A DNA stretch of 64,000 bases from Paragonimus skrjabini miyazakii (taxonomy: Eukaryota; Platyhelminthes; Trematoda; Plagiorchiida; Troglotrematidae). This document shows, one piece after another, positions 1 to 13,108 of this stretch. Both the position numbers and the translations under genes were made by a program. The stretch lies in contig JTDE01000122.1 in the NCBI GenBank assembly GCA_014338405.1, forward strand, positions 17,542-81,541, given 5' to 3'. Below the pieces are notes generated by a model, which had not been told where the DNA came from, made no database searches, and was given only the letters and a program-made list of their open reading frames with translations. Numbering within the stretch: position 1 is the first letter of the stretch; every line of letters starts with the position of its first letter.

Positions 1-53
<53 letters not shown>
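1..53. repeat. (AT)n microsatellite
   Basis: An uninterrupted run of AT dinucleotides opens the window. It runs into the window edge, so its true length is unknown. Such runs are common slippage-prone repeats in AT-rich genomes. Confidence 0.97.
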
Positions 54-55
<2 letters not shown>

Positions 56-460
56 TACCCAACTGTCGTATGTACATATCAACATCCGCTGCCCACCGGC
101 AACACAATTATACTTCCATTCTCCTCAATTTATTCCATGGACCAGTTCACTTTGAAAACTAACGTTACCACAAAAATGATCTGGCGAATCTCGTTTGAAT
201 ACAAATTCTTCGCAATCATTCATCAGTCCGAATGTCACAATACTGAAATCGGTCGGCAAATTCCGAATCATTTTTGCATCAATCAACTATTCTCACGTAT
301 AAACCAGACATATTTGTGCAGAATACATAAACCAAGAACCCCCTCACATTAAAAGAGATTAATGAGTCTACTAGATTCAGTTTGCAGTTGGTAAAACGGA
401 CGTAACTACTCGGTTTTCTGAGCAATGTACCGACCATTTATAATTTCCCAATGAATATTC
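54..460. other. Unannotated stretch
   Basis: AT-rich sequence between the microsatellite and the fold-back element. A 71-residue open frame at 137-352 has no recognisable motif and is most likely chance. Nothing else is seen. Confidence 0.6.
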
Positions 461-622
461 GTTGGGACTACGTTTCGATTGCTCTTCAGGAGAGGCGCAT
501 TAAATTGTTAGTGGACGAGGGTCTAGCGCATACTGTAGTGGACAAGTGGGTATGCGCTAGACCCTCGTCCACTAACAATTTTGAACGCCCTTCATGAAGA
601 GCAATCGAAACGTAGTCCCAAC
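461..622. repeat. Fold-back (hairpin) element with 73-base inverted arms
   Basis: The left arm at 461-533 is the reverse complement of the right arm at 550-622, with about 66 of 73 positions matching. The mismatches cluster in one patch near arm position 29-41. The loop is only 16 bases (534-549). The outer ends read GTTGGGAC and GTCCCAAC. No clear target-site duplication is visible next to the arms. This geometry fits a MITE-like fold-back element or two inverted terminal-repeat fragments. On the minus strand the sequence starts TGTTGGGAC at 623, which resembles the TG start of an LTR, but no LTR partner or primer-binding site was found. The class is therefore left open. Confidence 0.85.
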
Positions 623-3199
623 AGGCCTTGAACTAGAAAAGACAGTGAGGTTTGAAAACCAACCGTATATTTCCAGCAATGTTCGGAAATATGATAAGTA
701 GTTAGCACTAGCCTAGTCTGGGACCAACGGCAGCAACCAAGAGAAGAGATAAAAGAAGCACGAGATGGGCCGCAACCCACTCGGTGGCACCCAAAAGCGC
801 GCCAGGCGAAAAGTGTGTGGAACCTTCGAGTGCGTTAAACAACGATCGAAACGGTTCGGGTTAAACGACCTTGAAGACTAGAATAGTGGATGAGTCGTTA
901 AGAAAAGGACAAGCATTCGCTTTGTTCAGTTAGTTGCACGACTGAAGAAAGTGACACTGAGTTCGTATCAGGCCTACTATAGCAGACGTACACAGAATCA
1001 TGCGTACAGAACAAGCAAGCGGCAAAACACGGTTGCAGCCGGGATCCTTACAGAAGCCACTCGATATCTGATCACAACAATACCCACTTGTCTACTACAA
1101 GCCTCCAGTACAATCAATGCGAAGCAAGAACCCAACACGACCTGTTGTTTCAACCACGTCTGCGAGAGTCAGACTAGCAGACACTGCCGTCCCTAAAATT
1201 TACAAGTTACCTAAGGTTAACAGAAACATAATACCTCTGTGACTCATCTTTGACATGTGTGATTCTCCGTATCACGCAATTGCGAAGTGGTTTGCTAAGA
1301 CACCAGTGCCAGCAAACAAAAATCTAACAATTAACACTTTAGAATATTCATTCGGCTTTGTTGAAATCATAGAGGGGCTAAACGTAACACGGAAAAAAGT
1401 GTTGTCATTAAGTATGTTTACAGATATTTTATTGTATTTACGGATATTCTGACCAGAAAGACGCCTGGAGTTCTAGGTGACCCCATAAAAAATAGTCGCA
1501 TAGACGTAGGATTACTGGCAAAATAATTAAAACAGTTGTTATACCGTTGAAGTTATGGTGTCAACTTTCACTTTTCCAGTGGAGTACACCAACGTAAGGA
1601 CGAGATTCTAATGTGGCCACCATTACGGTTATTGCTGGTGGATAAGTTCTGTAACCAAGCTTAATAACTGTACAGTAGTTGCGTAGACTGGATGTAGGCG
1701 ACGTTGTGTTCAAAAGAGATGAATCAGACTCCCAAGGGAATACTGAAGCCGTTTAACTCAAGACAGCAGAATATCTGTTCGTCATGATCCCGAACACCCC
1801 GAAGGTTTCGCACTTACGGATGTCTTTCCAATCCACCGATTGGATGGGAAGATACAAAGAAAACCACATCATAAGTTGACTTGGACTGGGTAATACGCCG
1901 ATTTTCGCAGTTCCTTACCACTGCACCAGAAAGTTTGTCCGACTTGGCAGGCAAAACGAATAAAATGTGTCACCATGATAGTTAAGTGAAGAAAAATCAA
2001 TTCACATTTAATCTATTAGTTGAAAACTGCAACCCGGATCAGCTAATCCACAAGAACATGTTGAACTGCACGGCATTATGCGAACCACACACTGCAGGTA
2101 AAGTCTATTTTGTATTTCATAGCCTCTTAGTGCCGACAATGCTCCTAGAAGTATCGACAACAAACTGAACGCAGCACTGAACAGTACCCATTCTGCAGCC
2201 CAACTGCGTGTCCAGTCTGATTCCGCATACATTTAGGACTGTCGAATAGAAGATGCACTGATTATGTGTGCTAAACTTTACCACGTGTACCACTTCTATT
2301 TCTCCTTCGGAACATGTTAGGCAAGCCTCATGATGTGGTGGTTATCTGGATGATTAACTCGTGGCTTGGAAGAGGCCTACTGATCGTCGATCGCTGCGCA
2401 CCTATTGATGTCCAGCTATCCAGTCAATCCTATAAAACCATTCTGTCTGTTTTATTGAGTTTGTGATGAACCATAAGAGCAGATCAAAATTCGATTGTTG
2501 ACACAGAAGAATCAATTTTGATCAGTTACTCAATTTCCAGTCCGTTAGAATAACGTAGGAAGGAGAAGCCGCCAATCCGGTTCAACCCCTTCATAACCTG
2601 TTCAAAGACATCCCTAAACTGGCATTCTTTCTACTACCCGTTAAGAATTTTATTGAGCGCCCAATCAAGAAGTAGAATGCCAGAGTAATCCATTACATGG
2701 GGCTCAGTACTTCGAAAATGAGGTGACAAAATGATATAATAGAACTTTTTTCTGAGAGTTGTTCGTTTTTCATCTGCAGGAATGAATCAAACTGATAGGT
2801 TCAGAAAAACAACAATCTGCACATTTCCAAATTAGCTGGAAGAGAAAATGGTACTTGACTATCGAATAATTATTCTGTAATAATGCTTTTATTCTCGCTT
2901 ATTCGGGGAGTAACGGTGTACTTAGTGCCTAAACAGAACAGACAATCAACAACAGAATAAACCAACCACAGTGCAACGTGAGGAAAATCTAACTGCTTTC
3001 CGGAGGAGAATTCTTGTTTATTTCACAGAAACGATTCTGTCTATAATTTAAGCAACACTAACGAAACAAGTGGCTGAATTAAATTGTGTTCAGTGAAGCA
3101 TATAGTTTGTTGTGAGCAAACTATTGCACAGTGATATGATAATGACTATGCATCCAGGTCTCCGGTAAAGAGCTAGTATCAGGATCAGTTGATAGATTA
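623..3199. other. Unannotated stretch, GC-richer at 623-1200
   Basis: The first roughly 600 bases look less AT-rich than the surroundings and contain short open frames (592-780 minus, 951-1196 plus) without recognisable domains. This part may be the body of the element that donated the hairpin arms, but nothing proves it. From about 1200 to 3199 only short chance-like frames are seen. Confidence 0.45.
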
Positions 3200-4400
3200 C
3201 ATTTTCTCAAATCTCTACACTGTATGAACGACTAGCAACTGGGTACTTCCATCCTAGCTATTGATCAGTCAGTCTTACCGACATATTACGAAAGATTATA
3301 GAGTATTTGACACCACACTTACACATTTTCTTCAACTTTTTCCAACGAAGCATGGCTTGTTTTATAGTCGGTTGCGTAGCAAATAAGCATATCGTTATGG
3401 ATAATCTGAAAGAGGTCAAAGACAATAGTCCCACTAAAAATGTTATCGTTTTTGAGTTCGCCGCGATCTTTGACAGTGTTCCACAGGGTTCTGTCAAGTA
3501 TAAACTGAAAGGTTACAGCAGTGAAAGAGAGGTTTTTTGGCTGAATTGTCTTTTTTCTTGTTTGGACATCTAGAGTTACAACTTTTCAGCTTTAACTCAG
3601 ATTTCTTCAGAGGCTCTTCAGGGATAGATGTATGGTGCTCATTTGTTTCCCAGTTACTTTAATGAACGTTCGGACACAATTTTCAGTAATGCTGTTTCGT
3701 AGGATGATGACCTAAAAATCTGGAATGCTAGTTTTATTCCGTAAGCCTCAAGAGCATTCAGCAAACTTGTCGGTACATCGTGAGGAATGGACCAAGCGAA
3801 CGAAACGTTCATAAGCAAGCGTAGAAGTAAATTAGGCTCGACAGCGTCAGTCAATATATGCGTTAATTGTGCTGTCTAACTGTTAGTTAACCGAACACAG
3901 TTTTTGGGTTTTAATAAAACTATCTATGCCTACTCTGAATTGAATTCGCCAAGGTTCAAATTGTCACTAATCTGCTGGTTATACAAGACCTTTCGGTAAG
4001 GTTGAAGCTTTTCGATAAAACCAGTTCGCAGAAGTGCAAACTTTGGTAATTTTACCGAGTAGATCACAAAGCAGGCGGTCAAGCGAGGTCCTAATGGCCC
4101 ACATCTGCTTCCATCCATTGAATATTTAGCGAAATGTTCGGCGCATCTCCGGGACTTGAAACCAACTCAATATATAGGTCTGCGTTCTCTTCTTCACTCC
4201 GGAGTCTATTTCTTTCTAGCTGTGCAACCGATCACTTACACACAATAGATGAGACACAGACACAAAGCGCAAATCCTTTATAGCGTACGCTTGGACATTC
4301 TCAAAAGGTTCATCCGTATACAACGAAAATGAAATGAGTTTTACTTTGGCATACTTGGAGCACATTGCGACAAACAAGCAGCTGCTGTTAAGCACAGCGG
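3200..4400 (+). pseudogene. Decayed CR1/Jockey-like LINE, reverse-transcriptase domain
   Basis: A single plus-strand frame can be followed from about 3262 to 3870 and reads as a non-LTR retrotransposon reverse transcriptase broken by in-frame stops (for example at 3262, 3571, 3628 and 3700). In order it shows SVSLTDILRKIIE (about 3268-3306), the block before motif A, the motif A segment FEFAAIFDSV (3451-3480, equivalent to the family DFxKAFDSV), then YKLKGY. Motif B follows at about 3606-3626 (SSEALQG, equivalent to SGVPQGS), and then a motif C relic DDDLKIW (3703-3723) where the family has (Y/F)ADDLKIW. The DLKIW ending and the FDSVP...YKLKGY spacing point to the CR1/Jockey group rather than RTE. 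A possible thumb segment (LGHSQK near 4285) suggests the relic continues to about 4.4 kb. The element would copy itself by target-primed reverse transcription, but this copy is dead. Endonuclease and ORF1 parts were not found. Confidence 0.72.
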
Positions 4401-7279
4401 GACAATAAGACATCACGCTAACTGGTGCACCTGTAATCAGCTATACCAACATAACTAAGGGGTTCGAATCAGCCATGTAATTCGTCTCCCGGAGTACCAC
4501 ATCAGCGTTTTTAGACAAATGAACAATCATGACGGTCTATCGGTAGTGTGTGGGGCGTATGCAGCCTGAAATAAGAGCCCATCAGTCCGAAGTTGAGCTA
4601 CATGATATGGCTTCCCAAAAATGCCCTGTAATATATCTCTAGCCTTTGCTTAAGTCCTTGGGAATGAAACATTTTGCAGCCTTCCACTGTTTCGCTAACT
4701 TTGTGTTGGTAAAAGCGTAGAAGGTAGGACAAAAATAACTTTACTTTGTTGAGTTAGCTTCAAGTTTGTGCTCATCACTTCGCTAAGTTACAGTAATTAG
4801 CCGGACCATGAACACAACCGGTCGACTAAACCGGTTGAAAATCCGCGTTAGTCATCAAAGGCAACAATTCTGTTGTAACTATAGTTACGGCCTAAGAGCG
4901 CGTAAACAGAACGGAATAGCTGTCAACGAAACGGTGGAGAACAACACGATGGTTAACTTTTATGAACAACGGAGTACGGAGTATACGTAGCTAGTTAATC
5001 TCTTCCCAGTCAATGCATCTATCGGAGGCTACCGCATGAACACAGGGAAAAGAGTGGTCTTCAGACAGAGTTTCTTTATGTCGCTCAGCCCGAAGACAAC
5101 ATGGTCACAAACCCGTTCGTTTTTATAAGGTTTGGGACCAGCAACAAAACAATGTCAAAAGAATGGGCCGGACAAAATTCCAGACAATGCCGATTAAACG
5201 TGTAATCAGGATGAAAACAACAGTTGTCACGATGGCTGTGGACGTTTGTGGAAACCGGAGAACACACGACCATGGCAAACGTGAGGGTCACTCACAAGTG
5301 TATTTTGTTAGTCTTCTTGTCATACAATATTTTCGGGGAACTGGTGACTTCCGTGACAGATAATGACTTCCTTAAAAATTCCGCTTAGTTAATGGGGTGG
5401 ATTAAAAACAGTTAAGTCTACCCAGTCAAAATCTTCTACTCACCGCCTAACACGCAAAATTGTGAAATTCTATATCATATTCGCTGACAGCTTTTGGATG
5501 TTTTGAAATTTTGTTAGGTTCACTCCGAATGTGCTCTAACTCTCGTTGAATTGTTCTCTGATTCTATTGCTATGGTTTAGTGGGTCTCTTTCAACTTAGC
5601 ATTAGTAAAGTTCGACACAGCACTAACTTTTCTACTTACTCACATATTGAAACCGGAGTTACTATCGCTGTAAGCCACAAAACTTTTAGGTATAATGGAA
5701 ACTGCAAGAACGTTACGTGACGCTCGAATAATCAGAAACTCTAAAGTTAGAACAAATTGGATCGGTTACTATGGCATTATTCACAAAAATATTCGTGAGA
5801 TAAATTTTATCTCAAAAAATCTTTATGGAAATGCGACAACTGGCATTGACTGTGAGTGGTGTTGAATCCATATGTTACCGCAAACCTAAGTTATTCACGT
5901 TCGCAAGGGATTTACAAGCAGCAGGCGTCCAATGGACTACGCAGGTCTTTGGTTGCAGAAGATTAATGCCGGTAGATGAAGGAAAAGCCGTTACGTAAAT
6001 GATTACCAATGGTACGTACTCGTGAGTTAAATACGTATAAACCAGAAAAAAGAAAACGACACAGGTGAAGGACGGTGAGTGAGAATAGGACAGCAAGCGT
6101 TCCTACGATTATCTCTTGGACCCTGGCGTCGGTGCGCAAAGCACATCGAACATAGCCTTGGTCTGAAACCTCAACAGGATGTGCACAATATGCAACGTTT
6201 GGTTTGGTAAGGTCATAAAAATTGTTACCTACTACAGGTTACCAAGACAGGTTCAATATACACTGTCTGGATTGCAAAGCGAGCCCGAGAGTACAAGAAT
6301 CCCAATAATGACAGCTATCAACATCTAGGACTTGCTCCCCCTATTCAAAACCCTATGCGTAGAAGAACAGTTGCACACGTTTGCAATGAGCATCACCGAT
6401 GGAATACCATTCTTAAAACTGACAGGTTTAGTACCATAAAATCTGAATCAAGTACAAACAAAGCGCAGTCAGTTAACGAGCACCACAAAAAACAACCAAA
6501 CAGAAACATACCTCAACGGTTCCACCCGGAGTTATCAGTAAACTAGAGCTGGATTAGCGTCTCCACGGAGATCACAAAATTATCCTGTAACAGGAGGAGA
6601 AACGAGAAGTTGAAGCTGTCGCAGAACCAGTTCGAAATATTTGATTCCGTCAGGGCAAATCAAGCCTCAAGTGGTTAGATTTTGTTATCTTGAGTAACTC
6701 TGTCCTTTGGTGATCCGTTAAGCAGGCTGGTGGTGTATTACTGAACAGTTTGTAGATTCTTAGCTGAAGTGATACTTTTCGTGGGATGACAGATAAGCTA
6801 CAGAATTGGGTTGAGAAGAGTTCTCTTCAAAAACGTTGTGTTAGTGCCTCTTCAGGTACTGATTGCTCTTAACAATTCCACTACCGCTTTAAAGTGCCCC
6901 ACCAAAATCTCTGTTACACACGAATATTTGTCGATTGGGGCGTTGAGTTCCTGAGATATTAGAAGTTCTAGGCTCTCGGGTGGTCTGTGGGAAGTCACAC
7001 GGAATCGACAATACCGACGGCTCCCTTCTGTTTAGCCTATAGCTTACAAGTCCAGTTTGGTGAGGACGGTTCCTCATAGAACAAAATCTTAGGCCCGACC
7101 AAATTCATGCAGTCTGATGAAAAGCTACTAAGGGGTGGTTTTGTAGAGAATGAGCGCCCGATCAATTTCGTTGCAAGGAGTGAGTAGACGATTTTCAACC
7201 ACGATTAGCGTTGAAGAAGCAGGTACACATCATGAGAGAACTTAATACAAATAGTGTAAATCAGAGTCTAAGTTTGCTT
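4401..7279. other. Unannotated stretch
   Basis: AT-rich sequence with only short open frames on both strands (for example 5085-5363, 5875-6096, 6355-6546). None shows a recognisable domain, and no RNA gene or clear repeat was seen. Confidence 0.5.
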
Positions 7280-7640
7280 TTAGTCATACTCATGCTGTTA
7301 TGGAAACGTGTGCGTTAATTTTCACCTGCAAGATTACTCCCAAATGTCCACATTGTTCATCTTCAAGAAACTCGGCTCCCACGTTATCTACGGGCTTACA
7401 TGCGATTGCCGTAACGCATACACTGGCAGAACAGATGGAAATGTACGTGAGAGAAAGGCAAAGTATGTATTCAAGGAGCTGATGACAAAACACCGACCGA
7501 CATCTCGACACTCGAGCAGCAGTTCAGCAACTGATTGCGACAGGTCATGTTGTTACTGTTCCGCTTCATCTAACGTTGTGTCACAGAATCGTAACCACAA
7601 GTTGGTGGAGTTTTTCGAATCAGTGTTAGTCAAGTGTCAC
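7280..7640 (+). pseudogene. Decayed Penelope-like element, GIY-YIG endonuclease fragment
   Basis: The plus-strand translation aligns with the intact-frame PLE endonuclease at 59.3-59.8 kb in this window. HVIYGLTCDC then YTGR corresponds to HVIYQFTCSC and YIGR in that copy, which is the GIY and YIG part of the nuclease. Further on, ATGHVV lies in a different frame, followed by QNRNHKLVEFFESVLV, the counterpart of RNRNPKLLAFSEAVLI, which carries the glutamate expected in the active site. The frame change between these blocks shows an indel inside the domain, so the copy is non-functional. The upstream reverse-transcriptase part is missing or unrecognisable. PLE endonucleases cut target DNA to prime reverse transcription. 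Confidence 0.75.
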
Positions 7641-9863
7641 ACACTCAACGTCTGTTGAAAAGGCATCGATGCGTTTCACGATGCGTTCACTTTCACCATC
7701 GTGCCAATGAAGTTTTTAACTCACCCTTTCATAATTCTCAGTGATTTATTATTTTACATAATCGACTGTCGTATGTAATCGAGGGGTGATAATGAAGGAG
7801 ACGGTTGACCTTTTAATGTATGCTCTCTTTCTTTTACGAAAACTGGTTGAAACGTAGTAATTTTAAAAAGAGAAGCGAATATTGAACAGACTCAAATATA
7901 GCGTGCGTTTGTGTTGCAAACGTACAACTCAACACTTAAGCTAATGAGCAAACAAAACAAGCTTTAAAAGGCCTGCAACAGTTTGACACAGATTCCTATG
8001 TATTATTGGTTGAACTGACCTATAAAGGTTTCGGACTGTCGATCTATAATTCTGCGATATGCATAAGTATATAAATTATTGAACACATTGTGGTATTGCT
8101 CAGCTTGTCCGAACCATACAAACATGTGCACATAAGTAGACACAATAAATGGTCAAATCCGCCTGTTAGCCGGAAAGCACTCGACATTATAATGAGCTAG
8201 CCTTTCGGTCTCCATTGTACATTTAGGCAAGTGTACTCACCATCGACCGTACAGATGACACTTTTTGACCAACTTCCGTCTTTTTGTTAACCGAGTTTCA
8301 CATGAAACCACCGGGTTTATCACCGTTCCGTCCCAATGGATAACATATCTTGAGTGCCGCGCAAACATGCAAAATAAACAGACTGTGTTTCTCGTAAGGG
8401 TTCAGTCCTACAGGACAGAGTTCCTGTGAGATGAGTGACACCCGTTTACAGAATTTTACTAATCATCAACAACACTGAATTCGGTCTATCTGGAAACATT
8501 AATGGTGACTGCTTGCTTACAAGTTCTCTATTAAGCGAATAATTGCCGTTTTACTTCGGAAAGATCAACTCACTCACCCTTCTACCAGATAACAGCAGGT
8601 GCATTGGCTGTTTTATAATTATCTCATAGTGTGAGAAGATTCTTGCGTTCTTCAAATCTCCCACACCAGCGCTTGTACACATTTGTCTTTCCATGTAATA
8701 TTTTATGGTGAAATGGCGGCTCACTGTTCTGCCTCACATTTGAAGATAAAGTTTATTCCCTGGCAATTCCGGAGTAGAATTATGCTGAGTAGTTCAAACT
8801 GGTAGCTGGTTCAGTGAGCAGTGTATACCGGATGACACATAATCGATTGGTACAATGTAGTAAACACTAATAACAACAATTCACATCACTCACTTGCGGT
8901 GGGTAACCATTCATTCGGCATCCTTGTGAAAATGGAACGATCTGCAATTAAGAGTTGTGTTCGTTCTGTGTTGCCTAGGAGACATCAAGCGTACCTATCC
9001 AGTCTGTTTGTCCATTTGTAGATAGGTACATAAATACGCGTTTCAGAATGTTCCTTAGTTGGTTGCAACCAACATCTAATTACGCGTGAATCCAGAACAT
9101 GTGTCAGGTTGCGCAAAGTAACCACTGCCTAGTCAACGGGGTGATTTTAATAGATAGATCGAGAAGAACACAAAGTTACGACCAAATTGTAATGCTCGAT
9201 ATTCCAGCCACTTGGGGTGGCCTTCCTAAGATACAGATATGTTACAGATGGTTGTTAATCGAAGCATTGCAACTTGGCCAATCACTGTGTGTTCAATGTA
9301 CGTTGTATTCCCAATGAGATGATTCCACCTTCTCTGCCAATTAGATTACCGAATGATAGTTTCTGTTCAACCGGGATATCCATATCAACTTATCGCATTC
9401 CTAAAAAGCGAATGACCCCGTTTAACGGAACTGCTTAACGGATCAACCAGGGTGGCAAAATTATTCCACGGAAATCGGGTTTCAACGCAGATAAGGTTTT
9501 GTTTCTGAAATCCCAACGTAAGCGTGAAACCGACAACTGCTAACATAATAATAATCTGAACCAAAATTATTCACGTCGGTAGCCACTGTATGGCCCAGCA
9601 TTTCCGCATGTTGCCTTTCAGAAATCAACAAAAACAGTCGTGGTTAAAAGAATGGAGGGACACGTAAGATAAATTATAAGATGGCTTACAAAGTTGATAA
9701 ATCTCGCGTGGAAATAAGGTGAGAAACAATTGACAAGATTGTAAATAGGAAGCCTTATCAAACCTCTGAAAGAGTTGAATACATTACAAGATAACATTGT
9801 GCTGTGCACCATTTGCGAACAATGCCTGATCAAACCCACAGATTCTAAAGCAATCAAACGAGA
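7641..9863. other. Unannotated stretch
   Basis: AT-rich DNA with no recognisable coding or repeat signal. A 72-residue frame at 9099-9317 and an 88-residue minus frame at 9618-9884 have no motif I can name. Confidence 0.5.
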
Positions 9864-10100
9864 CGTATGTTTCAGTTGGAGCATAATTCAGAGCTGATTG
9901 CACCCGTCGCATTCAGATAAACTTTCCAATCAGCCTCCTTTAAAAGCAAGCAATAGGTTTAAGGTTTACTCTTGTTAGGGATCGTCACACGGTCGGAACT
10001 AGAATCCCGACCACGCAACCATATTGACCATCACATTACTGACCCCACATTAGGCACGACTGACTTATCATATCTAAACGCTCAATCACTTTCGCTTGTC
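9864..10100 (-). repeat. Hammerhead-bearing tRNA-headed repeat, copy A (decayed)
   Basis: Read on the minus strand, the order matches the other copies. The leader motif ACAAGCGAAAGTG lies at about 10083-10100. The tRNA-like head with a box-B-like TTCTAGTTCC follows, then a hammerhead relic at 9950-9990, then the tail GGAAAGTTTATCTGAATGCG ending near 9864. In the ribozyme region ACGATCCCTAAC and AAGAGTAAAC replace the intact core sequences, so self-cleavage is not expected. The copy appears full length at its 3' end but heavily mutated. Confidence 0.75.
9950..9990 (-). ncRNA. Hammerhead ribozyme relic, copy A
   Basis: The position within the repeat and partial matches to the core identify it, but the CUGACGA box, the GAAA box and the stem I pairing are all damaged. 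It is listed as a decayed family member, not a functional RNA. Confidence 0.5.
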
Positions 10101-12734
10101 GGCAGGCATCAGGTTGGTTGATCGTCTTGATAGGAGACATTGCTACTGTGTGTTAATCCGAGTCCATAACCCCGCGGGCGGATCGAAACCTTTGATGTTA
10201 TTAATCATTCTAAGCGATATTTTAGATAACTGGCATATTAATGAGCATAAGTTGACAAAGTAATATCACAGGCTATCTTCGACGTGTGTCATTTTGGGCC
10301 GAACTCAACTGACGACAACAACTCCTGTGGAATGATGAGCCGAATGTTGATCAGCGATGGAACCTCGCACTGGGTTAGGGCCGGTTCATGCGACTGGCAT
10401 GAGAATCTTCAAGTTAGCAGCACGGAAATTTAATGACGCATTCAGATAGTTGCTTGGCTACTTATAAAACTGTGTGGAGTATGGCACGCAAATGTCTGCA
10501 AACTAGAAACACATAATGCCCATAGTGCGGTCGACCTGCAGAAACTACGGATGAAGGAATAGCTCAAATAAATACTCCAGAAGTCACCGATATTTCTAAG
10601 AAAAATATCCACCAGTCGGTTGAGAACAGTGCAATGTTCAAAACTACCCGTGGGGAAGTTTGCTTAACTCTTTCCTCCAATGGTTCAACCATAATAAGTT
10701 ATATCTGAGAGACATTCAACACGTGTGGATTGTGTGTAATTTGCAGGGTTGTTAACCCCAGAGAAAAGTTTTCTCCAGGAAACAGCAGAACTACTATTGT
10801 GTCGTAGTTGTTTGCTAAAAATGTAATAGACGAGTCCGGCTTTCTCTAAATACCGAATCTCGGTTTGCATTCTAGTAATGGTTACTAAAACACAATACAT
10901 ACTTGTAATTCCATCGATCTGAACATCGAAATTTTATGGTTTCAGCACAGTTGATCTGTTTCATAATATTCTCGTATAGTGCGGTAACGATGACAAGGAT
11001 TGCCAGTTTCACGATTCTTCTGTGATGCCAGACACAAAACGTGCATGCGTTAACATCAGGTGTCCACCGAGTCATTCTGCTTCCTTGGCTGATACATTAG
11101 GCAAATCGGTTACTTTGAACCATTCGTTCACCCAGAATGGGACAGGTTAGCAAGGAGCTCCCGGCTGGCTTGAAACTAACGACTTTGTGCAATCCTGGAT
11201 TGACACAAGAATATTGGTTGTAACCAATTGAGGGGAATTCATAATCCTACACTCAGTAATGGGATTCACACGGCGATCAACCTTCTGGAAAGGAAAGAGT
11301 GACCGCTCAAACAAAATGATCGCTTTGAACAGGTTCAGAGAACAAGTATGGACTTTATAAGCAAAATTAAAAAATAAATTAACAAAACGTTAGTTTCACT
11401 AGTAATCCCTTTAATAGTCAAATATAAGCCTGCCCCGTCCGGGTATTCCACATCACATGCACACGGACGGAGTATGACTAAACATTTGAAAATGTCTTCC
11501 AGAAACACAATCTCCGTATTATATCACTTTTATCAAGACATTTGCTTCTATTGTTAGTACCCAGTAGGAGCACCTTATTCTTCTGGCAGATATGAACGTC
11601 CGACCAGAGTTTTACAACGCTGATTACTTTTTTTACTTATTGCTGTTTTTATTTTCTAATATGATAGATGAGGGAAACAGTAAAAAAGTGCTACCATCCA
11701 CATTTTTGTAAATCTGTTAACCTAGCAATGTGTATAAATTGACCCAGTATCTTATGCTTGCATCACCTGACAAGATCAGCCACTTCTGCCACTAGCGGTA
11801 CGTGCAGTTATAGATACAAAAAGTTTTGAATGATGATATATTGACCTGGAGAGGACAGTTTCTAATTTCCACTGTTTACTAAATAATTGCTAATCTACTG
11901 ACATGGACAACAGCCTCCAGTAATCTGGCCATACATTTAACGGATCCTCGGTCCGAGAATGAAACATTTGATTCCGTGTACTGTAAAGTTTTTATGGTTC
12001 AGCTGAGGTTCAGCCTTTCAGTGTTACGGTCTTCTTGAACGTTTTCATCCTACCACATTATAATAAATTAAATGTTATCAAGTTCTGATTATTAAGGTAA
12101 TCAACTTAACGAATATACTTACATTCTGACAGACGCATGACTTTGGCTGGGTTATTTTTCAAAATCCAATCTTTGGTGTAGCCAAGCTTGTGAACCAGAG
12201 GGTTCTATGTATTTCATTCTCAACGGTATGTAAATTGAGTGCATTCCCAAGGATTGCAAAATTACATCGTCGGTTCTTTCAAATGACAGCGTAAATATGT
12301 ATAACTCCACGGTTACTTTGTGTATCAAGTAAGATTATTGATGGCTTACACAATTCACTGCCGCTCAAACTCAATCACATAGAACCAACCCGATGTCAGC
12401 TTCAGGCTGGGACTCGGCAACCAAGGCCACTTAGTTCTGCAATCATGTGTATAATGACGATCTCCACTGTTCTGCTCTTTTGTAAGCATTAGCTCGCGAC
12501 ATGAACGCCTGGCACGCATTCCGATAACACGATTTCTTTCGTCAGCTATTTAGGTATATCCTAAAAGTGTACTGAATGAAAGTTGCACTGTAGTTGTTGT
12601 AAACGGTTGCGTTATAAATAACTGCTAAAAGAGAAAATAACATTTGATTAACTTATTCTCACTGATTAAGTAATAAGAGACAATCAACTCTTCATACTGG
12701 TAAGCAGTACAGGATTTTTGACTCAAACCATCGA
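10101..12734. other. Unannotated stretch
   Basis: AT-rich sequence. Minus-strand frames at 10685-11075 are short and motif-free. No RNA gene or repeat was recognised. Confidence 0.5.
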
Positions 12735-13108
12735 TCAGCGATTTAACCATGTCCGTGATTTCAGCTTTCAGGGAAGTTCTAGACGTGGAGTTATTAGTTA
12801 GAGTTAACAGCGTAGTCACAATGTCTCTCTTCTGGATGACCTGACCATTATATCCCAGCGAATGTGGTTGAACGTTCACATATGATGTTTCGAGTGTGTC
12901 CAATGTAGGATCAAAAATGCAGTGGTCAACATGATTGACTCATGAAAGCGTGGTCGCAGTCCTAGTCCCGGCGGTGACAAGAATGTGCACCGGTGACGAT
13001 CTTCAAAAAGAGTGAAACTCAAGTTCATTGCCTCTTATCGAGGAGCTGTCTCAAACGTCTGTGAGAATACGGAGGCTGCGATCAGTTACGAGTGATGCTC
13101 GGATCATA
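12735..13108 (+). repeat. Hammerhead-bearing tRNA-headed repeat, copy B (long leader)
   Basis: This copy retains a leader of about 170 bases (12735-12910) that is homologous to the inner part of the palindrome at 20.4-20.5 kb, including a shared block around AGAGTTAACAG. The tRNA-like head follows at about 12911-12978, with GCAGTGGTCAACATG as box A region and CAGTCCTAGTCCC as box B region. The decayed hammerhead (12987-13031) and the tail GGCTGCGATCAGTTACGAG come next, ending near 13108. On the opposite strand the leader holds an open frame with conserved peptide similarity to the 20.4 kb copy. Confidence 0.8.
12987..13031 (+). ncRNA. Hammerhead ribozyme relic, copy B
   Basis: GTGACGA replaces CTGACGA, so the conserved first C of the core is lost. 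GAAACTC is kept, but the cleavage triplet is GTT instead of GTC, and stem I is only partly paired. Cleavage is unlikely. Confidence 0.6.
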
